From an uncultured Actinomycetales bacterium (GTDB lineage: Bacteria; Actinomycetota; Actinomycetes; S36-B12): 62,916 nucleotides of DNA. The stretch's first letter is position 1; the number at the start of each line of letters is the position of its first letter. Made by a program: the position numbers and the translations under genes. The stretch spans positions 1 to 62,916 of the forward strand of contig CAJXYI010000008.1 of NCBI GenBank assembly GCA_913063435.1. Reading direction: 5' to 3'. Below are positions 18,076 to 26,402 of this stretch, one piece after another. The notes beneath the pieces were generated by a model that was given only the letters and a program-made list of their open reading frames with translations, searched no databases and was not told where the DNA came from.

Positions 18076-19268
18076 GTCACGCGCTCCAGGACGGTCGCAT
18101 TCGCCATGCCTCCGCTCTCGCACATCGTGAGCAGACCGTAGCGTCCACCGGTGTGATCGAGATAGCCGAGGAGATTGCCGAGTAAGCGACCCCCGGAAGC
18201 CCCTGCTGGGTGTCCGACCGCGATCGCACCACCCCAGGGATTGATGCGTGTCTCGTCGACGTCGAACTCGTCCCGCCACGCTAGTACGACCGGAGCGAAG
18301 GCCTCATTGACTTCGCTGACATCGATGTCAGCGAGGGATAGTCCGGTCTGGTCCAGTACCTTCCTGGTGGCGGGGATGACCCCTGTCAGCATCATGATCG
18401 GGTCGTCGCCGACAGCACTCATCCCGATCACCCGTGCGCGAGGCTTCGCCCCGATGCGCTGCATAGCTTCCTCAGACATCACCAGGGCGGCTGCCGCACC
18501 ATCAGTGATCTGCGAGGAGTTGCCCGCGGTGACGACCCAACCGATTTCGGGGAACCGCTCGGACAGCTCGGGGTTCTCGAAGGAGACCTTCAAACCCGCA
18601 AGCACATCGGGGGTCGTGGTGTCGCGGATCCCCTCATCGGTCGTGACCTGCTGGCCTGAGACGTCGATCGGGATGACGGTATCGGCGAGCAGGCCCTGGT
18701 CACGAGTCCGTGCAGCTCGTTGGTGTGACCGCGCAGAGTAGGCATCGAGTCGCTGCCGATCCAGATTCCACCGTGCGGCGATGAGTTCGGCGGAGATTCC
18801 CTGACGGACCAGGCCGTCGGGGAAGTTCTTCGCGAACATGGGTCCAAGTTCGTCGCGGTCGAGTCGGTTGAGCCGCATCGGGATGCGGCTCATCATCTCG
18901 ACTCCTCCGACGGCGATGATGTCCATGCTCCCGCTGGCGATCGCCTGAGCGGCGAAATGCAGTGCCTGCTGGAAGGACCCGCACTTCCGATCGAGGGTGA
19001 CGCCTGGAACGGTTGCCGGCCAGCCCGCTGCGAGGACGGCGTGACGTGCCACGTTCCCGGCCTGCTCGCCCACCTGTTGGACGCAGCCGGCGATGTGGTC
19101 GTCGACGAGAGTCGGGTCCAGACCGTTGCGGGTACTGAGCTGGTTGAGAAGCGTCGCGAGAAGATCAACCGGGTGAGCATCAGCGAGCGCACCTCCGGGA
19201 CGGCCCTTGCCGAATGGTGTGCGCACGACATCGACGACATAGGCCGGGCGTCCGGTCAAGCCCGTCAT
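18072..19268 (-). CDS. Thiolase (acetyl-CoA acyltransferase)
   Basis: This 398-residue thiolase has the nucleophile Cys96 in DRKCGSFQQ, the His of GHPAGASGGR and the second Cys in CESGGMANA. It cleaves beta-ketoacyl-CoA with CoA, or runs in the synthetic direction. The ATG at 19268 overlaps the stop of the AMP ligase, giving a coupled ligase-thiolase pair. This supports a route in which a free beta-keto acid is first thioesterified and then cleaved. Confidence 0.92.
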   Translation of the reverse strand: MTGLTGRPAYVVDVVRTPFGKGRPGGALADAHPVDLLATLLNQLSTRNGLDPTLVDDHIAGCVQQVGEQAGNVARHAVLAAGWPATVPGVTLDRKCGSFQQALHFAAQAIASGSMDIIAVGGVEMMSRIPMRLNRLDRDELGPMFAKNFPDGLVRQGISAELIAARWNLDRQRLDAYSARSHQRAARTRDQGLLADTVIPIDVSGQQVTTDEGIRDTTTPDVLAGLKVSFENPELSERFPEIGWVVTAGNSSQITDGAAAALVMSEEAMQRIGAKPRARVIGMSAVGDDPIMMLTGVIPATRKVLDQTGLSLADIDVSEVNEAFAPVVLAWRDEFDVDETRINPWGGAIAVGHPAGASGGRLLGNLLGYLDHTGGRYGLLTMCESGGMANATVLERVT

Positions 19269-20749
19269 GAGGAGGTACCGTGCAACCGTTCGGTTTCGCG
19301 CTCCTTGACAGTCCGGCGCAAGATCTTGCCGGCGTGGCTCTTGGGTAGCTCGGGCCAGATCTCGACCGAGCGCGGTTTCGCATAGCGCGGTAGGCGCTCG
19401 CTGACGAAGTCCAAGATCTCCTGTTCGGAGACATCCTGTCGAACAGCCACAACAGCGTGGACGAGTTCGCCCCAGGTCTCGTCGGGGATCCCGACGACAG
19501 CCGCTTCGCGAACAGCGGGGTGCGCGTTGAGTACGTCCTCCACTTCGCGTGGATAGACATTGCTGCCCCCGCTGATGATCTTGTCGTTCATCCGATCGAC
19601 GAGGTACAGATATCCGTCGCCATCGAGATAGCCGATATCCCCGGTGTGCAACCACCCATCCCGGATCGTCTTCTCTGTGAGGTCAGGGCGATTCCAGTAA
19701 CCCTTCATGAGGACCTGACCACGCGCAACGACCTCCCCGTGCTCACCGGGGTCGAGGAAGCGGCCTTCCTCGTCCATGACGCCTACCTCCATGAGGGTGT
19801 AGGGCCGACCCGCGGAGCCGATGCGAACATGCTCTTCGGGGGTGAGCACGCTGATGGCCATCGGCGCTTCCGCCTGGCCGTAGGTCTGGGCGAGCACCTT
19901 GCCGAAGACGGATTGGGCGCGTTCGGCGACCGATGGTGGAATGGGCGATGCTCCCCAGCACAGGCGACGGAGGCTGGATGCGTCGACATCCTCGACATTC
20001 GGTGTATCGAGTACCAGTGCGATCATCGTGGGAACGAGGAAACTGTGGCTGGCGCGGCTTCGCTCGATCTCCTCCAACCACAGTCCTGGGTCGAATTTGG
20101 TGATGATGCGATTACTGGCCCCGCGGGCGAGTGATGGCAGGAAGAATGCGCCACTGGCATGGATGATCGGCGCGGCATGCAACATCGTCTCCCCCGGACC
20201 GATGTCGGGCATGAGATCCATGAGGAAGGCAGCGACTTCTGCGCTCTCACCACGCATGGTGAGCGTGACGGCCTTCGACTTCCCGGTTGTTCCGCCTGTG
20301 TAGCCAAGGCGGTAGGGCGCTTCCGGATCACGGGGCACGTAGCAGGATTGGGCGGGACCCTGCCAGGCTGTCGACTCGATCCAGTCGTAATCGCCCACCA
20401 TGGAGACGGTCGCACCGTCGGTCGGCGCGAGGCCCGTGTGGATGATCCCGCGACACCCGGCATCGTCGATCTTGTATGCGTTGGCCTCGGCCGTGTCCTT
20501 CTCGTTGAGTGCCACTCGTACCAGACCGGACTTCGCCAAGGCGTAGTAGACGACGAGACACTCGATGCCATTCGGCAGCATGACGCCGACCCGGTCGCCC
20601 GGTGCGAGTCCTTCCGCGAGGAGAGCATTGCCCACCCGGTCGGTGGCCTCGTCGAATTCGCGAAAGGAAACTGTTCTCCCGTCGCACTCGAGTGCCGGGG
20701 CATCCTGGAACCGTCGTGCTGCATTCCGGATAAGGCTGCCGATTTCCAT
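19265..20749 (-). CDS. AMP-forming acyl-CoA synthetase
   Basis: This 494-residue ANL-superfamily ligase has the P-loop GYTGGTTGKSK, the YGQAEAP core motif, TGDIGYLDGDGYLYLVDR and a C-terminal catalytic lysine region PKSHAGKILR. It activates a carboxylate to its CoA thioester through an acyl-adenylate. It lies between the carboxyltransferase (40 nt upstream) and the thiolase (overlapping), so its substrate is plausibly the product of carboxylation. The substrate is not readable from the sequence. Confidence 0.92.
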   Translation of the reverse strand: MEIGSLIRNAARRFQDAPALECDGRTVSFREFDEATDRVGNALLAEGLAPGDRVGVMLPNGIECLVVYYALAKSGLVRVALNEKDTAEANAYKIDDAGCRGIIHTGLAPTDGATVSMVGDYDWIESTAWQGPAQSCYVPRDPEAPYRLGYTGGTTGKSKAVTLTMRGESAEVAAFLMDLMPDIGPGETMLHAAPIIHASGAFFLPSLARGASNRIITKFDPGLWLEEIERSRASHSFLVPTMIALVLDTPNVEDVDASSLRRLCWGASPIPPSVAERAQSVFGKVLAQTYGQAEAPMAISVLTPEEHVRIGSAGRPYTLMEVGVMDEEGRFLDPGEHGEVVARGQVLMKGYWNRPDLTEKTIRDGWLHTGDIGYLDGDGYLYLVDRMNDKIISGGSNVYPREVEDVLNAHPAVREAAVVGIPDETWGELVHAVVAVRQDVSEQEILDFVSERLPRYAKPRSVEIWPELPKSHAGKILRRTVKERETERLHGTSS

Positions 20750-20789
20750 CGTGCTCCTCTCGTACAGGTGGGTAGTCAGGACGGTCGGA

Positions 20790-22247
20790 TCAGTCGCGGC
20801 GGAGCGTGACGTCGAGGTCGCCTCGCTGATATTTGACGTACTTCGACGCGGTCGAGGACATCAGATCGCGGGCCAAGGTGGCGGCTGGCGAATCGGGATA
20901 GAGCAACTCGGCCTTGGTGGGACCGGCCGCGTACATGGCATCGACATCGGGCCCGGGAATGAGATAGCGCAGTAGGAGTTCCTCGTCGCTCATCGTCTCG
21001 CCGAACTGGTGGCGGATCTCGGCCAAAGAGGGCTGAGGAGGCTCCCAATCGAGGAATTCCTTGCCGCGCTTGCTGCCGAAGGCCCGATCCTTGACCTCTT
21101 GTTCAACAGGTCCGGGGATCGGTCCCATGTGTCCGGCGAGGTACATGAGGTTCTCGTCGGGGAAGACCGTGTAACGCTCTTCGTTGACGAGGTTGAGCAG
21201 TGCCTGGATACCGACGAGTTGTGAATATGGAGTCGCCATGATCGGGTAGCCCATCTCTTCTCGGACGACGCCGATCTCTTCCATCAGTTCTTCGTAGCGG
21301 TCTTCCATGCCGTACTGCTTCAACTGGTTGATCAAGGTTCCGGTCATTCCGCCGGGTAGTTGGGCGTGAGAGTGGGCGAGGTTGTACTCCCGTGGCACAC
21401 CGATCGTGTACCCCTCGGCCTCGGCGATGCGCAGGAAATGCTCGCTGATTCCGGGGACGAGGCTCTCATCGAGATTGACGTCGAACCCGAGTCGGCGCAT
21501 GTTGTCTGCGGTGACCGTCACCGATGGCATCGATGGTCCATTCGCCATGGGGCCCATTGCCGTATGCAGGATGTGCACGCCGGCGTTCGCGGCAGTGATG
21601 TAGTTCAGCGTGGAGATGCCCGTGGTGTTGTGAAAGTGCGCTTCCAGCGGAACGCCCCCAGCGGCATCGACCATTCGGGGCACCCACGTCGTTGCACGTT
21701 CGGCAGTAAGGACACCGGCCTCATCACCCAAGATGATGGACTCGGTACCCCAGGTGGACATCTCGGCAACTATTGCCGCGTAGTAGTCGTCGGTGTGGAC
21801 GGGGGACTCGGCGAACATCACCTGGGGTGCCGCGTGCATCCCGGCATCCTGAGCGATGCCCGACATCCACTTCATCTCCTCCAGGTTGAACAGGCAGTCG
21901 AAGATCCAGAAACTCCCGATTCCATGCTTGGCCAGGGTGCGCACCCATAGTTCGAGGATGGAGCGGGGCGTGAGACCCATGCCGACGATCGCGTTGGCCC
22001 GCGCCCCGGCGCGCAGTCGCGAGTTCGGCATCGCGGCATGGACCAGATCCACCATCTCCCAGGGGTTTTCCTGGCAGTACCGCACGAGCACTTCGAATAA
22101 CGATGACCCGGTCAGATCGACGACGTGGTAGCCGATGCGGTCGATATCGGATGCGACGGGAACGCTGTGGCCGGCGCGCATCCGCATGCCCCAGAGGCTT
22201 TGCTGTCCATCCCGGATGGACTGGTCGATGAACTTTATCTCGGTCAC
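20790..22247 (-). CDS. Pyruvate-carboxylase/OadA-type carboxyltransferase, atypical
   Basis: This 485-residue protein matches the HMGL-like TIM barrel plus PYC_OADA domain. Residues 6-19 (FIDQSIRDGQQSLW) align with the metal and substrate motif of oxaloacetate decarboxylase alpha and pyruvate carboxylase, and a PGGM segment with flanking helices closes the C-terminal domain. His204 and His206 keep the HxH metal pair. The lysine that is carbamylated in pyruvate carboxylase (SICIKD) is replaced by Gly174 (SIILGD). Biotin carboxylase and carrier genes lie just upstream and a ligase downstream. A 2-oxo acid or a simple ketone is the likely acceptor. It could instead be a lyase. A paralogue is at 27971-29431. 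Confidence 0.85.
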   Translation of the reverse strand: MTEIKFIDQSIRDGQQSLWGMRMRAGHSVPVASDIDRIGYHVVDLTGSSLFEVLVRYCQENPWEMVDLVHAAMPNSRLRAGARANAIVGMGLTPRSILELWVRTLAKHGIGSFWIFDCLFNLEEMKWMSGIAQDAGMHAAPQVMFAESPVHTDDYYAAIVAEMSTWGTESIILGDEAGVLTAERATTWVPRMVDAAGGVPLEAHFHNTTGISTLNYITAANAGVHILHTAMGPMANGPSMPSVTVTADNMRRLGFDVNLDESLVPGISEHFLRIAEAEGYTIGVPREYNLAHSHAQLPGGMTGTLINQLKQYGMEDRYEELMEEIGVVREEMGYPIMATPYSQLVGIQALLNLVNEERYTVFPDENLMYLAGHMGPIPGPVEQEVKDRAFGSKRGKEFLDWEPPQPSLAEIRHQFGETMSDEELLLRYLIPGPDVDAMYAAGPTKAELLYPDSPAATLARDLMSSTASKYVKYQRGDLDVTLRRD

Positions 22248-22292
22248 GTGTGCTCCTCGATTCCTCGACTATGGGGGCGGTTGTTGCGCATG

Positions 22293-23663
22293 TCAGGTGG
22301 TCCTCGGTGACCAGTCGGGTAGGAAGTCCTGCTCGACCCACCGCGTGTGGTGTTCGCCGGCTACGAAGGCGGGGTTGGCGATGACATCGAGCAGGAATTG
22401 CCGATTCGTCTGCACTCCGTCGACGACGAGATGGCTCAGCGCGCGGTCCATCGCCGCCAGGGCCGCGTCGCGGTCAGCGCCGTGCGTAATGACCTTGGCG
22501 ATCATGGAGTCGTAGTAAGGCGGGATGAGATAGCCGCCGAACACGTGGCTGTCGACTCTCACATCGGCACCCACCGGTGGAATCCAGCGGGTAACCCGTC
22601 CGGGCGAGGGCAGGAAATCCACGGCCGGGTCCTCAGCGTTCAGCCGGCATTCCACCGCGTGTCCATCGAGATGGACATCCTCTTGACGGAAAGACAGGGG
22701 AAGGCCACCTGCGATGCGCAGTTGCTCGCGGACGATGTCGATGCCGGTGAGCATTTCCGTCACCGGATGCTCCACTTGGACCCGAGTGTTGACTTCGAGG
22801 AAGGCGAAGTCGCCGGTGATGGCATCGACGATGAACTCCACGGTGGCTGCACCGACGTAATCCAGGCCTCGCGCGAGATCGAGCGCTGCGGAGTGCAGCC
22901 GGGCACGAATATCGGCAGGAACGAATGAGGCCGGTGCCTCCTCGACGACTTTCTGATATCGCCGCTGGGCGGTGCAGTCGCGTTCACCGAGGTGAACGGT
23001 ATTTCCGTGGGTATCGGCGAGGATCTGGACCTCGACATGGCGGGCACGTGAGACGAATCGCTCGACGTACAGTCGCCCGTCCCCGAAAGCCTGTAGTGCT
23101 TCGTGGCTTGCGGAGGAGAAGCGATCTCGCAGGTCGCTGGCTTGTTCGACGAGGACCATTCCGCGCCCTCCTCCACCTGCGGCAGCCTTCAGGAGGACGG
23201 GGAATCCGACGGTCGTGGCAACTCGCTCGGCTTCGTCGACATCGGTGAGAGCATCGCTACCGGCTCCCGTGGGGACGTCGAGGTTTCGTGCGAGCGACCG
23301 GGCCTCGACCTTGTCACCGCCGCGGCGGATGGCATCGGCTGACGGTCCGATGAACACGATGCCGTTCTGTGTGCAGGCCTCGGCCAGATCGGCGCGCTCA
23401 GCGAGGAATCCATAACCGGGATGCAGCCCGTCGCAGCCGGTGAGCGTCGCAGCGGCCAGGATGCGGTCGATGTCCAAGTAGCTCTCTGGTGAGGGCCCCG
23501 GACCGATGCAGACCACTCGGTCGGCGAGTTCGGCGGCCATACTGTCTCGGTCTGCGTCGGAGACGACGGCGACACTTTCGATGCCTTCGTCGATGCAGGC
23601 CCGGATGATCCGGACGGCGATCTCGCCCCGGTTGGCGACGAGGACGCGGCGCAGCGGCGCCAT
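22293..23663 (-). CDS. Biotin carboxylase
   Basis: This 456-residue protein has the AccC-type domains in order: VLVANRGEIAVR at the N terminus, the ATP-grasp loop AAGGGGRGM, GERDCTAQRRYQKVVEE, and EVNTRVQVEHPVTEM. It carboxylates carrier-bound biotin with ATP and bicarbonate. It is a free-standing subunit lying only 3 nt after the carrier gene and 45 nt before the carboxyltransferase. The gene set therefore forms a three-subunit biotin enzyme. I leave the symbol empty because the complex is unlikely to be the housekeeping acetyl-CoA carboxylase. Confidence 0.95.
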   Translation of the reverse strand: MAPLRRVLVANRGEIAVRIIRACIDEGIESVAVVSDADRDSMAAELADRVVCIGPGPSPESYLDIDRILAAATLTGCDGLHPGYGFLAERADLAEACTQNGIVFIGPSADAIRRGGDKVEARSLARNLDVPTGAGSDALTDVDEAERVATTVGFPVLLKAAAGGGGRGMVLVEQASDLRDRFSSASHEALQAFGDGRLYVERFVSRARHVEVQILADTHGNTVHLGERDCTAQRRYQKVVEEAPASFVPADIRARLHSAALDLARGLDYVGAATVEFIVDAITGDFAFLEVNTRVQVEHPVTEMLTGIDIVREQLRIAGGLPLSFRQEDVHLDGHAVECRLNAEDPAVDFLPSPGRVTRWIPPVGADVRVDSHVFGGYLIPPYYDSMIAKVITHGADRDAALAAMDRALSHLVVDGVQTNRQFLLDVIANPAFVAGEHHTRWVEQDFLPDWSPRTT

Positions 23664-23666
23664 GGT

Positions 23667-24182
23667 CTATTCCCCCGGTTCGATGACGACGAGAGGGGCG
23701 CCGAACTCGACCATCGCACCGTTATCGACGTTGATCGCCACGACAGTGCCGGCGACACCGGCTTTGACGTGATTCATCAACTTCATGACCTCGACGATGC
23801 ACACGGTGTCCTCGGGCCCGACCTGCTGACCCACCTCGACGAACGGCGGCGCACCCGGTTGGGGTGAGCGCCAGAACAGTCCCAGGGACGGAGAGGTCAC
23901 CCGATGACCATCGGGCAGATTCGTTGCCGGACCGCCCGTGGGAGCTGCTGCGGGCGTTGGTGTCGCAGCGTCGATGCTCGCCGGAGCGGAAGGGGTCGCT
24001 GCTGCGGGGGCACTGACGGGGGCCGGTGCGGGCGCTGGAGCGGGCGCGGCACTTGCCTGGGGAGCCCGGCCGTTACGGGACAGATCGAGGCGTGTGTCCC
24101 CGTACTGAAGGGACATTTCATCCCAATCGGACCCTTCGAAGGCGCTCACGAGAGCCCTGATGTCTTCTGGGGTGAGTGACAC
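23667..24182 (-). CDS. Biotin carboxyl carrier protein
   Basis: This 171-residue AccB-like protein has an N-terminal helical segment (SLTPEDIRALVSAFEGSDWDEM), a long Ala/Pro linker, and a biotinyl domain with Lys134 in EVMKLMNHV (the usual AMKM varies to VMKL). The GTG at 24182 is chosen because GGAGGGAG precedes it and the family start aligns; a 45-residue extension is open but unlike the family. It heads the minus-strand operon and is divergent from the GntR gene. Confidence 0.93.
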   Translation of the reverse strand: MSLTPEDIRALVSAFEGSDWDEMSLQYGDTRLDLSRNGRAPQASAAPAPAPAPAPVSAPAAATPSAPASIDAATPTPAAAPTGGPATNLPDGHRVTSPSLGLFWRSPQPGAPPFVEVGQQVGPEDTVCIVEVMKLMNHVKAGVAGTVVAINVDNGAMVEFGAPLVVIEPGE

Positions 24183-24271
24183 TTTGGCCTGTCTCCCTCC
24201 GGCCGGTGGGCCTGGTCGGTTCCGTCCCTCCCGGGACGATGATGTGGATGACCTCCGGGAATCGCGCCCAG

Positions 24272-24282
24272 ACATCATATGT
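24272..24282. promoter_or_regulatory. Putative operator ACATCATATGT
   Basis: This 11-nt imperfect palindrome sits between the divergent carrier and GntR genes. Close relatives occur at 31233-31243 (ACATCCGATGT) and 38529-38539 (TCATCCGATGT), each in an intergenic region of the catabolic block. It is a candidate site for the GntR regulator, which would then control both divergent operons and itself. Confidence 0.45.
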
Positions 24283-24378
24283 TTGTGGCAGAGTAGCGCC
24301 CGTGCTGCTGATCGCACAGCAGAATGCGAGAAGATTCCTCCACAACCTGCCGAAGGGGCAGCCTAGTGAAGGGGGTCT

Positions 24379-25125
24379 GTGGTGAGCGTCACGGACGAAG
24401 CGATCGTGCGCATCCGGGAATTGATTACGAGCGGTCGGATCAATCCGGGGGACCGGCTGCCACCGGAGCAGGATCTGGCCACCATGCTCGGGATCTCCCG
24501 TAGCTCGCTCAGGGAGGCCGTGAAGGCACTCAGCCAGGCACGGGTGCTCGACGTCCGACGCGGTGACGGCACCTACGTGACCAGCCTCGAGCCGGAGCTT
24601 TTGCTGTCGGGAATGTCCTTCGTGGTGGACTTGATGCAAGACTCGACGCTTGTCGAGGTTTTCGAGGTGCGCAAGCTCTTGGAGCCCGCTGCCACTGCCT
24701 TGGCGGCCCAACGCATCAGCTCGGAGCAGGTGCAGGAGTTGCGCGACAGCCTGAAGGCCATGCGTGAGGCGCATGATCCCGAGGAATTGGTGATGCGTGA
24801 CATCGAATTCCACGCCCATGTTGCGTCCGCGACGGGCAATGCAAGCTTGTGTTCCATTCTCGAAGCGATCTCGACCCGGGGTCTGCGCGCTCGGATCTGG
24901 CGGGCGTCGGTAACCGGCATGAAGACCATGACGCTGTCCCAGCATTCTTTGATCCTCGATGCTCTTGCCGCTCGGGATGCCGTACTGGCCCGTTCTGCGG
25001 CGACGATCCACGTCTCCGAATCCGAGAGGTGGTTGAAGGAATACCTCGGAGTGTCCATGGCAGCGGAGACCGATGGCCTGTTACTGGAGGACGAGCCCGC
25101 CGTGCTGGAGGCTCCGTCAACGTGA
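24379..25125 (+). CDS. GntR/FadR-family transcriptional regulator
   Basis: This 248-residue regulator has an N-terminal winged helix (RINPGDRLPPEQDLATML, then SRSSLREAVKAL) and a C-terminal FCD ligand domain with the Asp-x4-His pair in DIEFHAHVASATGN. FCD proteins usually bind carboxylates or CoA derivatives through a metal. It is divergent from the biotin carboxylation operon and upstream of the second ligase-thiolase-carboxyltransferase set, so it likely controls both. Starts at GTG 24379 or 24382 are equally plausible. Confidence 0.92.
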   Translation: MVSVTDEAIVRIRELITSGRINPGDRLPPEQDLATMLGISRSSLREAVKALSQARVLDVRRGDGTYVTSLEPELLLSGMSFVVDLMQDSTLVEVFEVRKLLEPAATALAAQRISSEQVQELRDSLKAMREAHDPEELVMRDIEFHAHVASATGNASLCSILEAISTRGLRARIWRASVTGMKTMTLSQHSLILDALAARDAVLARSAATIHVSESERWLKEYLGVSMAAETDGLLLEDEPAVLEAPST

Positions 25126-25172
25126 TCGAGCGGCATTCTGTCCGAAAGTCATAGACGAAGGAGAAGGCGAGC

Positions 25173-26402
25173 GTGACCCATTCGTTCATTAATGGTGTCG
25201 GCATGACCCGGTTTGGTCGGCATCCCGACGAGACGGTGTCCAGTCTCGCGCTCTCCGCATGCCGTGACGCGCTGATCGACGCCCAGGTGGATCCCCGTGA
25301 GATAGATGCGGTGGTATTCGGCAACGCGACCTGGGGTGCGATGGGCGGTCAGCATGGGATTCGGGGACAACTCGCTCTTCAGAATCTGGGATTGCGCCCG
25401 GTGCCGATCATCAACGTCGAGAACGCTTGCTGCAGCGCTACGACGGCCCTGCAGGTGGCTACGGCCTATGTGAAGGGTGGACTTGCCGAGACGGTGCTCG
25501 CCGTTGGTTCCGAGGTGATGAGCCAGGCGGGCTTACCCGAATTGCTCGCCGCTTTCGAAGGCAGTTGGGACGTCGCGGGGCGCGAGCAATCGATCGAACG
25601 CCTTGCCGATTGGGGATCGAAGACCCCTGTTCCCCCGGATGCGGTCGAACTTGCCAGTCGCACGGTCTTCATGGACATCTACGCGGCCTTCGCCCGCGAT
25701 CATATGGCTCGATTCGGCAGTACCCCCGAGCAGTTCGCGGCGGTCAGCTCGAAGAACCACATGCATTCGGTGCACAATCCACGTGCTCAGTTCCAGAAGC
25801 CGTTCACGGTCAACGAGGTTCTCGAAGGCAGGGCCGTCGTGTGGCCGCTCACCGTGCCGATGTGTTCACCCGTGAGCGACGGTGCTGCTGCAGCTGTTGT
25901 CTCAGCCAAGGCCGTGGACAAGTCGCGTGCCGTGCGAATACTGGCGCAGCGCATTGGGCATGGCGGCTCCTGGGACGGCGTCGATCCGCGAGGCCACGTC
26001 AGTCATCAGACGGGGCTGCTGTCCTTCGCCGATGCCGGTGTGGATCCGGGGGACATCGACGTTGCCGAAGTGCACGATGCCACTGCCGTGGGTGAGGTCC
26101 AGCAGGTCGAGCACATGGGGTTGGTCCCCTACGGTGAAGGAGGCCTTGCTGCAGTGCGCGGTGAGACGGCACTCGGTGGCCGAATTCCGGTGAACCCGTC
26201 GGGTGGCTTGGAATCGCGGGGTCACCCGATCGGTGCGACCGGCCTGGCCCAGGTGTTCGAGTTGGTCAACCAACTGCGCGGGGAGGCCGGTGCGCGACAG
26301 GTGGACGGTGCTCGCCTGGCCCTGGCAGAGAATAGTGGTGGCCTGGTCGGTGTCGAGGAAGCAGCGGTCGCGGTGACCATTCTGGAGGCCCCAGCGCGAT
26401 GA
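25173..26402 (+). CDS. Thiolase-like protein, SCP-x type
   Basis: This 409-residue protein belongs to the thiolase superfamily branch of SCP-x/lipid-transfer thiolases. The nucleophile lies in NVENACCSAT (Cys86 or Cys87), GHPIGATG is near the C terminus, and the end NSGGLVGVEEAAVAV departs from the classical CxG motif. Such enzymes cleave branched or steroid-like beta-ketoacyl-CoAs in known examples. It begins the forward operon after the GntR gene, and its stop overlaps the start of the AMP ligase. Confidence 0.88.
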   Translation: MTHSFINGVGMTRFGRHPDETVSSLALSACRDALIDAQVDPREIDAVVFGNATWGAMGGQHGIRGQLALQNLGLRPVPIINVENACCSATTALQVATAYVKGGLAETVLAVGSEVMSQAGLPELLAAFEGSWDVAGREQSIERLADWGSKTPVPPDAVELASRTVFMDIYAAFARDHMARFGSTPEQFAAVSSKNHMHSVHNPRAQFQKPFTVNEVLEGRAVVWPLTVPMCSPVSDGAAAAVVSAKAVDKSRAVRILAQRIGHGGSWDGVDPRGHVSHQTGLLSFADAGVDPGDIDVAEVHDATAVGEVQQVEHMGLVPYGEGGLAAVRGETALGGRIPVNPSGGLESRGHPIGATGLAQVFELVNQLRGEAGARQVDGARLALAENSGGLVGVEEAAVAVTILEAPAR

